Assembly: GCF_019649055.1 (NCBI RefSeq)
Contig: NW_026570315.1
Span: 248,001-312,000 of the forward strand
Direction of reading: 5' to 3'
DNA: 64,000 bases
From: Paramacrobiotus metropolitanus
Taxonomy: Eukaryota; Tardigrada; Eutardigrada; Parachela; Macrobiotidae
The notes below the pieces were generated by a model. The model did no database searches. It was not told the origin of the DNA and worked only from the letters and a program-made list of their open reading frames with translations. Position numbers and translations under genes: made by a program. This document shows, piece after piece, positions 31,568 through 43,798 of this stretch. Position 1 is the stretch's first letter; each line of letters begins with the position of its first letter.

Positions 31568-33360
31568 TGCAGATCTGAGTAAGAATTCAACGGCAGAAAA
31601 GGAAGTTCGGAGCCAAGAAGAGGAGTACTTACAAAGCACGGGACGGTGGGGACCCGATAACTACGGGACGAGCTGCCACGACAGCCTCTGAAGAAATTCC
31701 GAAGAAATTCTTCAGACTAGGTCCCGTAGCCACCCTTCATACTTGGATGAGGGAAATTAATCATCCAAGGGGCAATTGACAAACCCAAATATCAAATATA
31801 ATCTTCATTGCGATAACATATTCAGACAATAGTTGGTCAGTTCAGATGTCTTACAAAAGGTAAAGGCTGTACGTATTACAGAAAGAAAATGGAAAAGCAT
31901 ACAACGAAAGTGCTAAACAATTATATAAAATACAAGTAACCGTGCCCCTATCCTGACCACCCCCCCTGAGGGGGGGGGTGTACCAGGGGTAGTTTGTAGT
32001 TTTAAAACTTCACTATTATAGGATCTGTTTACATTGCCTTTATTCAGTCAATAAAGACTTCTGTGAGCTCCCTGCGCTTGCCTATTTCATGGTAAGCAGA
32101 CGTTAGATTTTCTTTCCACGAATCTCTGAGGAGACGGTTAAGGCATCTTTTGGAGAACCCGAAGGAACCCACGGTAGTCGTGCAGACTGACTGCAAGAGC
32201 AGCCTCTAATTCGACCGTTGATCGGACTAATCATACCGTCTTGCAGCTGGGGATAAACGGGTTGACGGCTGAAGCGAACAGCTGTTGAGCTACAGTTTCT
32301 TGACTCTTCCACATTAGAAGAGCACTTTTTCCCGCACGCACGGAACTTCCCCTTCCCTACTGACGGACACCAGACTCGCTACGAGAGTCTGCAGTGCGAT
32401 AGGATTACTCCTTTATACGGGATCTTCGCCTTGAACGGCAACCCGCAACTTTAACGGCAGATCTCTATCGAGAAACGACGGACCACCGACCTCCCAACAG
32501 CGCACAACCGACCTCCACGCAACCGTAACGAACCGGTAAAATCGTAGTTACAGGTTGACATAGGTCGACCATACTGAAAAGGCAAATTCCTACGTCGAAC
32601 TGAACTGAACCAGGTCGAATTCCTACGTTTTAACGGCCAAAATTAATTTCGAACGACTTAAAATAACTTTTTAGCGGATGAAAGTAAATTTTCGTCGGAG
32701 AAACCGACTTAAAACTTACTTTTACCGACCTCTTTTTGACTAACTGACTACTCTGGTGAACCGACCAGAGGTCGCTCATCTTCTTGCCTTTCCTTTTTGA
32801 CGGACATTTCCCCGTCAGAAAAATTTCTAATCTCAAGAACTACTTCTAACGGCTAAAAAACTAAAAATTTGACTAAACAAACTTTTTGGCCGACCTAAAA
32901 TAATTTGTTTTTCCGCGGAAAATAAGGAAAAAAATTGTTGAACTTACTTGTGATGTCAGAACGCTTGATTTCAGTGCTTTAGCGTCAGCCAATCAGCGTG
33001 CAAGGGAAACTTCCCATACGCTTAACACAGGCGTGAGTCATCACTTCTTGAATTTTGCACGCGGCTCGGTATTCGTGGTGTATTCAGTGAAGTGCAAGAC
33101 CACTATACCCTGTGACGTCATACTGGTCAGAACAGTAGTATAGGACGTACGTCACCGTACTACTATAGCATACTGTACTGTACCGTAGTAGTGTATTATA
33201 TCCTTGTTGTATTGAGTCATACACAGGCACATCAACAACAACAACAACATTAAGTCGGATCGACCTGACCCTCGGAAGTTCCTGCAACCGAAGACTTTCC
33301 GGATCTTCGGATACCCCACCATAAGGGGTAGTCTGAGTTAACCGCTCAAAGCAACAAGTC
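31568..33360. other. Gene-free stretch with a C7/G9 hairpin
   Basis: No supported gene. At 31,945-31,996 CCACCCCCCC-TGA-GGGGGGGGGTG forms a strong hairpin flanked by imperfectly matching arms (CCCCTATCCTGACC against ACCAGGGGTAG). A CAA microsatellite lies at about 33,231-33,248. The 33,000-33,240 part contains CCAATCAG and TGACGTCA motifs that could be the LTR/promoter of the gag fragment that follows. Confidence 0.4.
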
Positions 33361-33362
33361 TT

Positions 33363-34544
33363 TTGTGGCTCCACCCGAGCCGACCTTCCAAAACCATGTC
33401 GAATCAACTGACTAAAGGGGTCGGGCGACAGCCCCCAACCACAAAGGTCAGAAGTCCACCGACCAACCAGGCCGGATTTCCATCAACCAAAGAGGCCGGA
33501 CCACATCAGACCACACAAATCGGAACTGAGGTTGGAAGAAAATCACTGACCAACCGGGTCGGGTTTCCACCGACCAACCGGGTTGGATTTCCACCAACCA
33601 AAGAGGTCGGATCTCAACCGACCACACAAGCCAAAACTGAGTCCGGTCAATAACAACCGACCAAGGACGTCGGTCAAAGCCACTCGACCAGTCCAGACCA
33701 GAGGCCGACCACGGAAGTCGGAACCTCACTGGTCAACTAGCAAGAAACACGGATCCAGCCGACCAAACTAACGGCCAGAATGGAAGAAACCGAGGCACCG
33801 CCACGAAGCGGTCCTCACCCAGATGGATCACCGACCAACATACTGGCACCTAACGAAAGGGCCATTTCACCGTTAAGTCGACCTTCGCCAACCGGAAGCA
33901 AGTCGACCTGGGCCACAGAAGCTCTACTCACGGTGAAGTCGACCGAGTCACCGACAAGTCGGCCTGTCGACCTACTGACGAAACCGTTACCACCCATTTT
34001 TGAGCTGGGTGGATCGGATAGTGAAAGGACTCTGTCCCCAACAGATGAAGCCTTCGACACCACCACCACGGAAGTGGTACATCTCAACATGATGGACAGA
34101 TTCTTTCAAACACCTGTGGCACCCCGTGCGGGAGCCCGCGGATACCAAGCAAGTACACTAGAGCACACTCCGCAACGGTGGATTACGGCAACACCGCCGG
34201 AAAGGATCGACGACATTGATCACCTCCGTGAACGATGCCACTAACTGAACACACAAGTCGTGCTGGCGGACTAACTCGTTAACTTTACGGAGGAATTGAT
34301 CGGACAACTTAACGAAACTCACCACCTCGAACGAAAGAAATGGAAGGCCGACTTAGCAGTCGCTAACAAGGCGATCGCCGACTATCAGCGTGAGATAGAT
34401 CGGCTAAATGTTCAACTGAAGCGGGTCGACCAACCCTATATCATGCACTCTCTATGGAGATTTTTACTGCAAAACGATGAGACACCGTATATCAGAAAAG
34501 GTTGTAATTATGAGTTCCCACTGCTGAAAATACAGGTTTGCTGA
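33363..34544 (+). pseudogene. 5' gag fragment of another LTR retroelement with T-N-R-V-G-F-P-P repeats
   Basis: One plus-strand frame is open except for stops at about 33,651, 33,738, 34,242 and 34,272. It begins with repeats of the type T-N-R-V-G-F-P-P encoded by ACCAACCGGGTCGGGTTTCCACC-like units. Threonine/proline-rich sequence follows, then a coiled coil near 34,300-34,440 (ETHHLERKKWKADLAVANKA). This is the layout of a Gypsy Gag N-terminus. It ends abruptly near 34,440, so the rest is lost. No enzyme domain is present and homology was not tested. Confidence 0.4.
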
Positions 34545-35114
34545 AAAAAACAATTATGGTAAATATCATGGCATTGGCACTAAGTGCGTGTACATCTTCT
34601 GACACTTGATCCTTTCGCCCACGACGAAACAATATGTCTTGTACTGGCGTACTGCCTTCAGTCAGGCTGTACCCAACAATGCCTTTGTTGGGTCAAAAAC
34701 GAGGTCCACGACATTTTTCCGTTTAAAAAAAAAATCAGTGAAAAGTTGGGAAAAACGACGAAACAGGTTTTCATTCAAAATCGTCGGGTTTCAAGATACC
34801 AGTATTTAAATATGATTTGGTTGTAGAATAATTTCGTCACATCGTCTTGTTGCAAAAAAAATCGTTTGGTCACAGTTCAGGTAACCCGTACACCGGCCAT
34901 TTCTTTACATACACAGCATGGGAATTCACACCTGGACACTTTTGTATGAACCAGTAGTTTATTCTGTCCCTATAGAAAACGCGCTGCGCTCTAATCTCTG
35001 TGGTGAGCAATTTTGTGCAACACATAAAGCAGACATTGCTTGTTTTTACTTTGAATAACCGACAAATAAAGTACATATTTTTATATTGTATAAGCACTGC
35101 TAACTTTTGTATTA

Positions 35115-35630
35115 CAGTGAAACTTCTCTTAACATTCACCTTCCTATAACATTCACCCTTTTACTGCATACACGTAGGCTGGGAACCAAACCGTCCGGTA
35201 GACTATAACAAAGGGGAAGTTCTCTGTATAACATTCACCCCTTTACAGCTATAACATACACCTTTTATGGAACCGATAACAGTTTTTACCAGATTATTCA
35301 GCCCCAGCATAACATACAGTTGGCTAGGCTGGTAAAAAAAACCATTTCGGTGACTTTAAAACAGAGTTCCGGCTTCTATTTGTAAACCGTTCAGTACCGG
35401 ATCTTCCAACTCCAGGCATACAAAAGGGCAGCAAAACCAACATTCAGACCGAATAATATCCACACTCTGGTATTTTGTTAATTTTTTGGTAAAGTAAAAC
35501 CTCCGGCGGCTACGCCCCTGAGCCCTTGAGGGCAGTGCCCCTGGGTGCAGTGCTCCTGTATAACATACACCTCTCTGTAACATCCAGAAAGCCTGGAACG
35601 GAGGGTATATTTTATAGAGAAGTTTCACTG
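35115..35630. mobile_element. 516-bp pogo/Tigger-like MITE
   Basis: Termini CAGTGAAACTTCTCT and AGAGAAGTTTCACTG are inverted repeats flanked by TA on both sides (35,113-35,114 and 35,631-35,632), the target duplication of Tc1/mariner-pogo elements. The CAGT(G/C)AAACTTCTCTATAAC form is typical of pogo-type ends. Subterminal TATAACATTCACC motifs recur inside. There is no transposase, so it would be mobilised in trans. 34,545-35,112 holds no gene I can support. Confidence 0.75.
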
Positions 35631-35673
35631 TATATGCATCATATTTGTGAGTACGGACTCCGGGCAGGGTATG

Positions 35674-35729
35674 CCGTAGTGCATATGAAGCCGCGTATTA
35701 TGTGATACGCGGTTCCATATGCACTACGG
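35674..35729. repeat. 24-bp-arm hairpin
   Basis: CCGTAGTGCATATGAAGCCGCG... pairs with the reverse complement at 35,706-35,729 with two mismatches and an 8-nt loop. Its function is unknown; it lies just right of the pogo-like MITE. Confidence 0.6.
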
Positions 35730-35857
35730 GTATGCTCACGCTGTAAGATCAGTGCGGTAATCCGATACCGCTAATTAGAATTTGCCGCTCTCGTATGCAG
35801 ATCAGACGCGCTTTTACTCTTCGTGGCTACATGCGGGCAGTTCATATATATTACACT

Positions 35858-38800
35858 CGTGGACAAGGGTGCCGGGCGGGAATGTTCACGTTTCTGCTTT
35901 TCCTTTACTGTTTACTTAATGTTTACTGTCAGCCCGAAATCTTTACGTACTTTTACTGTTACTGTTCTCAAAAAACTTTACTGTTTAATTACTGTTTAAT
36001 ATTAGGCTGCTGTTTACTGTTTACTGCCAGTTTACTTACTGTTTACTATATAAAGCAACATTGGTTTCATCACCGGCAGCGACCCGTTTAATAACTTTCA
36101 AAAGCGCACCTTGCAAAATCGTTACCCGATGGGATAGTGTTCAGTGCCGATGGGATAGTGTTCAGCTGCGCCGCATAGAGCACTCTTTGGTTTTAACTTG
36201 CAAATTAGTGTTTGGTATGATTCCCTTTTGCGATTCCTTTTTTGTTAGCTATGAATCGGTTGCTGCCGTTGATAATGTTGCAGGAAATACACGGGACGCT
36301 ACCCACATGGGAGAACATCCATTTCCGATTCTACCCGCCGATAGCACCTTCTGTGGCAAAACAGGGCCAAAGTGTGCCCCCGGGCCAGCCCCAGGGCCAA
36401 AATGTGCCCCACCATCCGGCGCCGCCGGCGCCGCGCCAATAGCTGCGGCACCACCCGGACCAGCTGCTCCGCCAAACCAGGGCCAGAATTCGCCCACGCT
36501 GGTCCAGCTACCTAATGGGACATACGGATAGATGGCATCCAACGGAGCCATTCAATATATCCCCGGCCCAGCGTCACAGGCACTGCAGCCGCCACCTCAA
36601 GTGGTGATACAGCAGATAACGCTTGCACCTTCGCCAAGGGCCAGCCCACCACTCAACAACCTGGAGACCATTGACCGATATGCAAAAGCCAGCGCGAAAG
36701 CCAATAACCGCACCACTCTACCACCCTTCGATGGAGATAAAACCATGGTGAAGGGATGGATTGCCCGGGTCAAAAGGATCTTGTAGCAATCGTCTGACTT
36801 AACCAAGCCAGACCCGGACTTCATGAGCCGAATCTATGGAGTCTTGACCAAACCGGTCGAAGAGTGGTATATGGGCCAAATGAACCGCAAAGAAGACGAT
36901 GGCTATACGGTCGAAAAATGGCTCCAGAAGTTCCAAGAGCGGTATGGCAATAACAACCAGCAAGCCAACGCTCTGGGAGAAATCACGAACCGTTTCTACC
37001 GACACGGTCCTGAGACTCCGGAACAGTATTAGGATGCAATCCTGACTCTCCAGGCACGCGCCAACTTGGACGACACCATGACGCTGCACTTTCTCAAAAA
37101 CAACGTGCACGAGTCCGAACTGCGCCGCGCTCAGGACATCAGACTGCCGAGGTCCCCGACAGAATTCCGGGACTACATTCGGCAGTTCACGTCGGGAAAA
37201 TCCCAGTACGACGAGAAGGCGGGCCAAGACTACCCGGTAATTCGGGCGGCCATGCCAACGCCACCAGCCCAAGTCGTACCTCGCCAGTCAACACCGCCGG
37301 CATACTATCCTCATGCTTTGGGGTACCAGCTGTGATGCAGCTGCATATTCCGCGGCATTACGTGGATTTGCACCGAGCTCGCTAGCAGCCACTTTTTCCA
37401 CAGCTCTTCCGCATTGGTTTTTGTTGGCTTTATTGTTATCACAATAAAGGAGATATCTTGCTCCCATTTTTGCTCTCATATCTGACAGTATCTTGAGAAA
37501 ATTTTGCTTGGATTAAAGAACAGCTGCCTCAAGGTCAGTTTTAAAGATCGGTTTGCGATAACGCTTAATGTTTACAAGTGTCTCTTAATTTCAGTGTTTT
37601 TATGTTGCTCTTTTAATTCTCTTTTTGTACTGATTGTCTGTAGATCACGATAAGGAGTGATTCCTTGCATCTAGGGACGTTAAACAATAAACCTAAACCT
37701 AAACCCGTTACGTCATGGTTTTTACGCGTTGCAGTTTGCGCGTTGCTTAAGGGAAGTTAGTGGTCCGGTACATCACCCAAAATGCGTGCACATGCACGAA
37801 AACTTTCTTTCGCACAACTCTTAAGAACAGATGACCTCTACCTGTGATTTCTTCTTGCATGTCACGTTGGACAACATAATAGTACTGTACGCATTTGGCT
37901 CAAGTGGCACAATATCTTAACCGAAATTGCTTCTGTTCTTATGGTGTAAAACGTAAAGATAATATTGACGATTAATCATTAATGCCTCTGAATATTGAAA
38001 AATTGTGATTATGAAATTCCCTTGAGGGAATAGGACTATCACCGCCCATATGAAACATTCTGGTTTAGTTACTTTTAATAAGTATCACACGAAAGAACGC
38101 ATACTTCGCTTTGACCATTATTTCGAACACTTGCACTGTATGGATCAATAAATCTAACACTGGGCCGAATTAGCAGCTACTCTAGCGGCGACTACTTGAG
38201 CAGCTAAACTGGCCGATTGAAATGCCAAACATTTCGCACTGTAATCTGCACAATGAAGTTCAAAGTGTGAACAGAATGCATAGTAGTTTTTTTATTTTGC
38301 CTGTTGCATAGAAAATTATTGTTATATATTATCTACTTTTTAGTATTAATTGTTCATTTAATTTATGGACAGACCAAATCGTATTAATCCTGCGGTCCAA
38401 CAAGGGTAGACCAACACGGGCAAATGTGTGTGGAGGGTGTTCGATATATTGATTCACACAGTGCAAGTGTTCGAAATAATGGTCAAAGCGAAGTATACAA
38501 TCTTAGTACGAGTATTAAAACAAAAATAAAAGTCGAAAACACTTCCTCGATATTATTAAAGCGTATGAATGTTGTCTAAGCGGTTCACCTTGTGTGGATA
38601 CCTGTTCTCACCAGCTCACCATACGGATAGCATGACTAGACACATTTATCGGAAGCTGCCCATTCTATTTCTAAACTTGATTTTAGTTTTGGACTTTCGT
38701 CCGTTCGTACGGGACGTACAAATAAAGTTAGGCCTGCGATCTGGCCGCACAGTGAATTGGTGTTTCTCGATTCTGGTAATCGTAATCATAGCTGTTTCGT

Positions 38801-39904
38801 GACCTTACATCCTTTTCCAACCTGAACAGTCAATTGCTCCTTGGAAGCGCTGTATAAGCAACTCCAGTTGAGATGCTTTAATAGCATCGTTTTATTATTG
38901 AGGTCATTTTGTCTTGCATTTTGTGAACATGGGTTTGCACATTTTGTGAAAATGGGTGCCAGGCAGAATGTGTACGTTTGTGAGACGGTGCTGTAATTGG
39001 ATACCGCTGATTAATTAAAGCCGCTTTCACAGCACATGCACAAACAGTGCAGATGGAACAAGATCAGAGGCGCTCGTACTATGTGTGGCTCTTTGGAAAG
39101 AGATGCCGTGTATTGCCATCGTGAACATGGGTGCCGGGCTGGATAGCTCACGTTTGTGGACACGCGTACCGCTTAATGGCCTGTCTAATGATTTCGAGCT
39201 TAGGCCTTTTGTTTGTATTCTAATTACTAGACAGTAGACATCGCATACTGACGACTTCTGTATCCCGTTGTTTTTTGCTGTTATGACTTGTTTTGCTGGA
39301 TGACCATTGTCCACTTTTTGCACCACGAATTTGTGAACACGGGTGCCGGCAAAGATGTTCACTTTTGCAAGGAATTCCGCTCATGCTAGTCGGCTTGTTA
39401 CCATTTATGAGCCAAAAAACATCTGCACCATAATATGACTCATAATTCATAAATAGGAATAGCAGCTGCTAAGCGGTTGCGGAGCGAATAGTCAGCGTTT
39501 TATTACTGTATATGTAATTACACATTAAAATTTAAGAAGTTTTTTATAACTTTTCACCACAAGCCCAATATCCCAAAAATCCTTGCAAAGATTAACGGCC
39601 GAGGGTAAAAATTAGGTTTAGGAGCAGCATCAACGTTAATAACTCAACAGAGTTGTGCGAAAGAAAGTTTTCGTGCATGTGCACGCATTTGTGGGATGTG
39701 CCGGAATACTTACTTCCCTTAAGCAAGGCGCAAGCTGCAACGAGTAAAAACCATGACGTAACGGGAAACGACTTCGCAAAATGCGCTTTTAAAATATCTA
39801 ATGTTATTAAACAGGCCGCTGCCGGTGATGCAACGTGAACATTCCCGCCCGGCACACGAGCTCACAAACGTGAACATCCCCGCCCGGCACCCTTGTTCAC
39901 GATC
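35858..39904. repeat. Dispersed palindromic repeat, GTGAACA-GGGTGCCGGGC-TGTTCAC type, six copies
   Basis: Copies lie at 35,858-35,893, 38,946-38,983, 39,121-39,158 and 39,332-39,370 (plus orientation) and at 39,832-39,868 and 39,868-39,904 (opposite orientation, adjacent). Arms GTGAACA/TGTTCAC flank a GTGCCGGGCGGG core. Copy surroundings also share a GATACCGCTxATTA segment (35,764 and 39,000), so longer repeat units exist. Confidence 0.6.
36249..37335 (+). pseudogene. Gypsy Gag fragment with three in-frame TAG stops
   Basis: One frame runs from a proline/alanine-rich leader (PGPAAPPNQGQNSPT) to a retrotransposon gag domain. LPPFDGDKTMVKGWIARVK matches FDGNRDTVNGWIRLVK of the gag at 7.2 kb, then W-L-Q-K-F-Q-E-R-Y-G and DTMTLHFLKNNVHESE follow. 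Stops at 36,529, 36,784 and 37,030 are all TAG, with no frameshift. It ends at 37,335 before any zinc knuckle. It is a relative of the large Gypsy element, not a piece of it. Confidence 0.7.
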
Positions 39905-40680
39905 GTTCACCCGTTCCACAAACCCGGATTGTAAATTTATGTATTTTTAAGTCTTTGAGAAATACATAAAAATTTAAAGTTAAACTGGGCTCGCACAGAT
40001 GCTCAGTAACGTTAAACGTATGATGCGCTATATTGCCCATAGGCTATAGCACAGTGTTGAATTTACTTTTAAATTTTGTTCTGGCCACGCCCATTCATCA
40101 CAGTAGCTGAAAATAATTTTTTGCTTATTCCAGTGTTCTTTATCTTTCTGCAAAAGATCAGATTTTTCTGAATTTATAGCCGGTGACGGGGCCCTGGTGA
40201 GATAATAGGCGCTGTTGTTGCTCTCGTGGTGGTATGTAATGACTTACAGTCAAATCTCGTGTTATCTGTAACTGAGATAATTTCTTCATTTAATTTTTTT
40301 TTCAGCGAGCGAAGCTCGTTTTTGTCCAGTGCCCATATTGTAGAATAAAAAAGCGTAAGCTCTTCATGATCCATATTACAGACCTTCACCACTGTGACTA
40401 TATAGTAGTAGCTTGTGAACAAACGTACCACAGACAGGGACGCTCACGTTTGCTTGGTTCGACATTTAGGCTTTTATTTTAACGATATACAAAGCGAAAC
40501 GGCAGATCGAAGAGCATTTGGATTCGAAAAGCAATAACATAATTTATTATCTTTCCCGAAATTACCGGTCCACGAAAACAGTTAGTCCAAAGCTATAAAA
40601 CATAAAATGCGTTATTGCAGTGCTAACAAGCCAATGTCCACTAATTATTGCTTCGAAACTTAATGATAAAATTCGCCGAT
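37336..40680. other. Gene-free stretch; possible LINE tail and short telomere-like run
   Basis: No supported gene. At about 37,680-37,712 GACGTTAAACAATAAA followed by three CCTAAA units looks like the 3' tail of a non-LTR element. The CCTAAA run is too short to call telomeric. Most of the rest is AT-rich with copies of the dispersed palindromic repeat. Confidence 0.35.
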
Positions 40681-40689
40681 ATTTATGAA

Positions 40690-40857
40690 GGGTGTTTCTA
40701 AAAGGTGGTGACCACGGTTGTGGGCGTGGTCGCTGTGGGCGTGGTCGCTGTGGGCGTGGTCGGTTGTGGGCGTGGTCGTCAGTGGTTGAGTGTGGTTTAG
40801 AGTGGTCATATGTGGTTGTGGTCAGTGGTGGTCAAAAACTTCCGATTCAATGTTCAC
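40690..40857 (+). repeat. MULE left terminal inverted repeat
   Basis: The repeat is built of TGTGGGCGTGGTCGC and GTGGT units and ends near TTCAATGTTC. It matches the reverse complement of 50,848-51,005 with scattered mismatches and small gaps. Confidence 0.9.
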
Positions 40858-41641
40858 TATTTAATATTTCGGCAGATTTTTATTGTGGCCTTACGCGCAT
40901 TGTACGGCTAAATAGGTGAATATATATTAATAATTATGCTAACAAAATGTATTTACAGCGGAAGTATTTACATAAAAATTACAGCGGAAGAAGGGTTTGC
41001 AAATGTCAGCTAACGAATTTTACGGATCATAAACTTGAGTCATATAGTGGTGGAGCTATGGCACCGCGATATTCTGCGGCTTTTTTTGACTTTAACAAAA
41101 ATTGCACTTCAGTACTCGTTTTTTGGTATTCATCTGTATACGCGCATTGTTAAAATTTTTACCCGTCATCGCTTTAGTTGACCATTAAATGAACAGTAGG
41201 TGCATATTTCATACGCTAGCTACGATGTTATACTTGGGATTAAAAAAATGCTTACTTATTTAGCACTTTTATTGACAAAGAACAATATGACATGACACCC
41301 TTGACAACGAAAACAGAATCCCGTATGATGCAAATTGCCAGCAAACAACGATTACCTAAAGAAAACAAAGCCATGAAGCCGCACTTTTAACTAAACATTC
41401 ATGCCATAAGTTGCATTATTAATACAAAAATATGTAATCGCGCGATCAAAACCACAAGAGGATGATATGAAAAAATTTGCTGGTTATGATTTCAGTTTAT
41501 AGAAGCTTCCCCACAACCAGTATCAAATAATAATAGTGCGCTAACCGCAATGCCGAATTATTACAAAATGAAGCACAACTCGATCAAAAAATTATTGAAA
41601 AGATGACAAATATTTCCCTACTAATGGCTACCATAGTGCAG

Positions 41642-42079
41642 CTAAAAAGTGATGGCACTTTCCAAAACTTTTGCATATACCGATCCTAGCTTAGCCTTTG
41701 TGCTAGGGCTGACCAAATATTCTTTTGGCTCTGACCCTGGATGTTTTGAGGCATATAGGTTAACGCAAGCCTTGTTAACGTGAAGGTATACATTTCTCTG
41801 TTGCTCTTCAAACTGGTGGGTTTCTGGGTTTTTGAACGAACGTGGTCCACGCGTAACAAATACCAGATCATCCGGAGCATCTCTGTCGCGAGCAAACTTT
41901 CCGCCGCATCCACAGCAAGAACTCACTTGTTTGTGGCAATCAACTAGTTTCCAGATTTCATACTGGCTTGGAATGGGAGACGGTTTGGATGCATGATTTA
42001 ACGTACGAATTTGCATCCAAACTCCAGTGGTTTCTGTTTTAGAATAAAGAAGGAAGCAATAATACCGTTTCTCAAGCAT
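41642..42079 (-). CDS. MULE transposase 3' exon, C-terminal zinc-binding tail
   Basis: The frame contains CHKQVSSCCGCGGKFARDRDAPDDLVFVTRG, followed by RNVYLHVNKACVNLY. MULE transposases of this animal type end with such a cysteine-rich C-x2-C motif, an aspartate-rich turn and a Y-x-H-V...C segment. It lies downstream of the SWIM-like exon in transcription order. The exon start is probably near 42,000; the first residues before it look intronic. Codons are intact. Confidence 0.6.
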   Translation of the reverse strand: MLEKRYYCFLLYSKTETTGVWMQIRTLNHASKPSPIPSQYEIWKLVDCHKQVSSCCGCGGKFARDRDAPDDLVFVTRGPRSFKNPETHQFEEQQRNVYLHVNKACVNLYASKHPGSEPKEYLVSPSTKAKLGSVYAKVLESAITF

Positions 42080-43207
42080 AATAAAGTTTTCTATGGTATA
42101 TACAGTAATGTACTGTACTTCATAAAGGTGGTAGGGAAACCTGCCGTATGCATGGCGCCCTTAGCCTTAGGTGCCACCATCTTTCTGAAGTACAGGTTAT
42201 CATAAATATTACACTGTAAAAATTAGTAAAACACTACGTAACTAGGAAAGTGCACTCGCTTGTAGCGGGCATTGTATGACCGAAGTGTAGCAGGGCTAGA
42301 TTACAAGAAAACGTTATAATGTAAGAGAAAGAGTAAAATAAACTGATATCCATACTGTATAATCCAGTTCAGTGTAATACAGTATTATTTGCAATAATGC
42401 CGTGTATACTGGGCGTGACCAAACGCGTTCCACCATTTTCGGCTACTGTTGAAGTCAACCAGCTGGTGGTTTACGTTGTGCCTTGACAATGACTCATGTA
42501 AACGGCTGCTATTAAAGCTGTGTGGCATTGATGGATCATGTGGTATTAGCTGCAATATTTTTGTATTTACCTGTTTACCTGCGATTTACTGCATTGTTAT
42601 ATTATGTTATGCTGGACTGGATTATGTACATATAATGTAATTAGGTACTCGAATAATGCGGTATTATGTGCAATATGTTCCTGTATAACTTAAAGATGTA
42701 TAGAAGTGTTGCCACAGGTGACGTTTGATCACGTGACAAGAGCTGGTGGAGCGGAAGCGATTTTGCTCGTAAGCTACAACGCTATTCGGCCCATGTTCGT
42801 ACCTCCCTTGCTCACCAACCAAGTGGAGTTTTAACAAGCAGATTGTGCCGAAATAATTAACATACAGGGATAACTTAACTTGGGAACGTAGAAGAAGGAT
42901 TTCTGCGGCACCAAAGTTACAGCTACAAACAAATTTCCTAGTTACCCATACTGCCGCGGATTTCGGTTGAAAATGCTTATATTTGCTGCAGTTGATTATT
43001 TCTGTTGGCGCTTCGTTAAATTCGCTGTCGGTTTTGCCACGGTTGGGCTTTTTTTCGGCTCGAGACGTCACGAGCTCTGTGGCAACCTTCTATACTCCAT
43101 GTATACTTAAAAGATGTATACCATAATTTTCAATTTTTGAATTTTATTTTAGTAATTACTCAGTGCGCCAAGATATTAATTTACGTGTACGTCGCTGCGT
43201 TGCCTGC

Positions 43208-43798
43208 TACACGGACAAATTTCGCACAAAAATTGGTTTAATTAAGGGTTTTTTAGAGTGTATCTCATTAGTCAATACCTTTTCGGTGCGCGAAGTTGAA
43301 GCTTGACGGAGATCGTTAGGTTTGTTACCACTCACTGCAGACTTTGAAGAAAGGGTGGTAACGGGTGGCTTTCGTTTCTGTGGACCTTTACGCGGTTTCG
43401 ACCCAGCTCCCTTGGGTACACCAGATTTCATATAAGACTGCAGCCCATGCCGGCCCTTCTCGGTATCGCTGCGTTTGTTGAACCACTCAACGAACTTTGG
43501 CATAACATTCAAATGCATGGCATGGCGACGCAAAACGTATGCTCACAGAATCCTTGCATACGAAACATCTGGCAAGTTTTGCCACACCCAATACGTCCGT
43601 TAGTCGTGACTGCGTCGACCTGAACATAAGACTTGTTCGACGTGGATTCAGCAACGAAAAATGTGTTTTCTCGCGTGGGATGGGATGAGATGCCACCATT
43701 TTTTCAGAGCAGCAATATTCCGGGCAATATCAAGCGCGTTGCAAACTGCTTCCAGACCAACTCCTTGCAGATGCTGCAATAATTCTCCAGCAGGATCC
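43208..43798 (-). pseudogene. MULE transposase exon with SWIM-like finger
   Basis: After a splice acceptor (CAG at 43,799-43,801) the frame reads GDPAGELLQHLQGVG and later KSYVQVDAVTTNGRIG. A SWIM-like metal motif follows (C-G-K-T-C...G-F-C-E-H), then a basic tail (KPRKGPQKRKPP). The stretch GCCATGCCATGCATTTG near 43,510-43,525 contains a doubled CCATG that breaks the frame between the finger and the tail. A five-base tandem duplication is the simplest explanation. Another shift lies upstream. Confidence 0.6.

Noticed and set aside
37690-37712. Telomeric repeat (CCTAAA)
   Set aside because: Only about three units, directly after an AATAAA-type tail; fits a LINE 3' end better.
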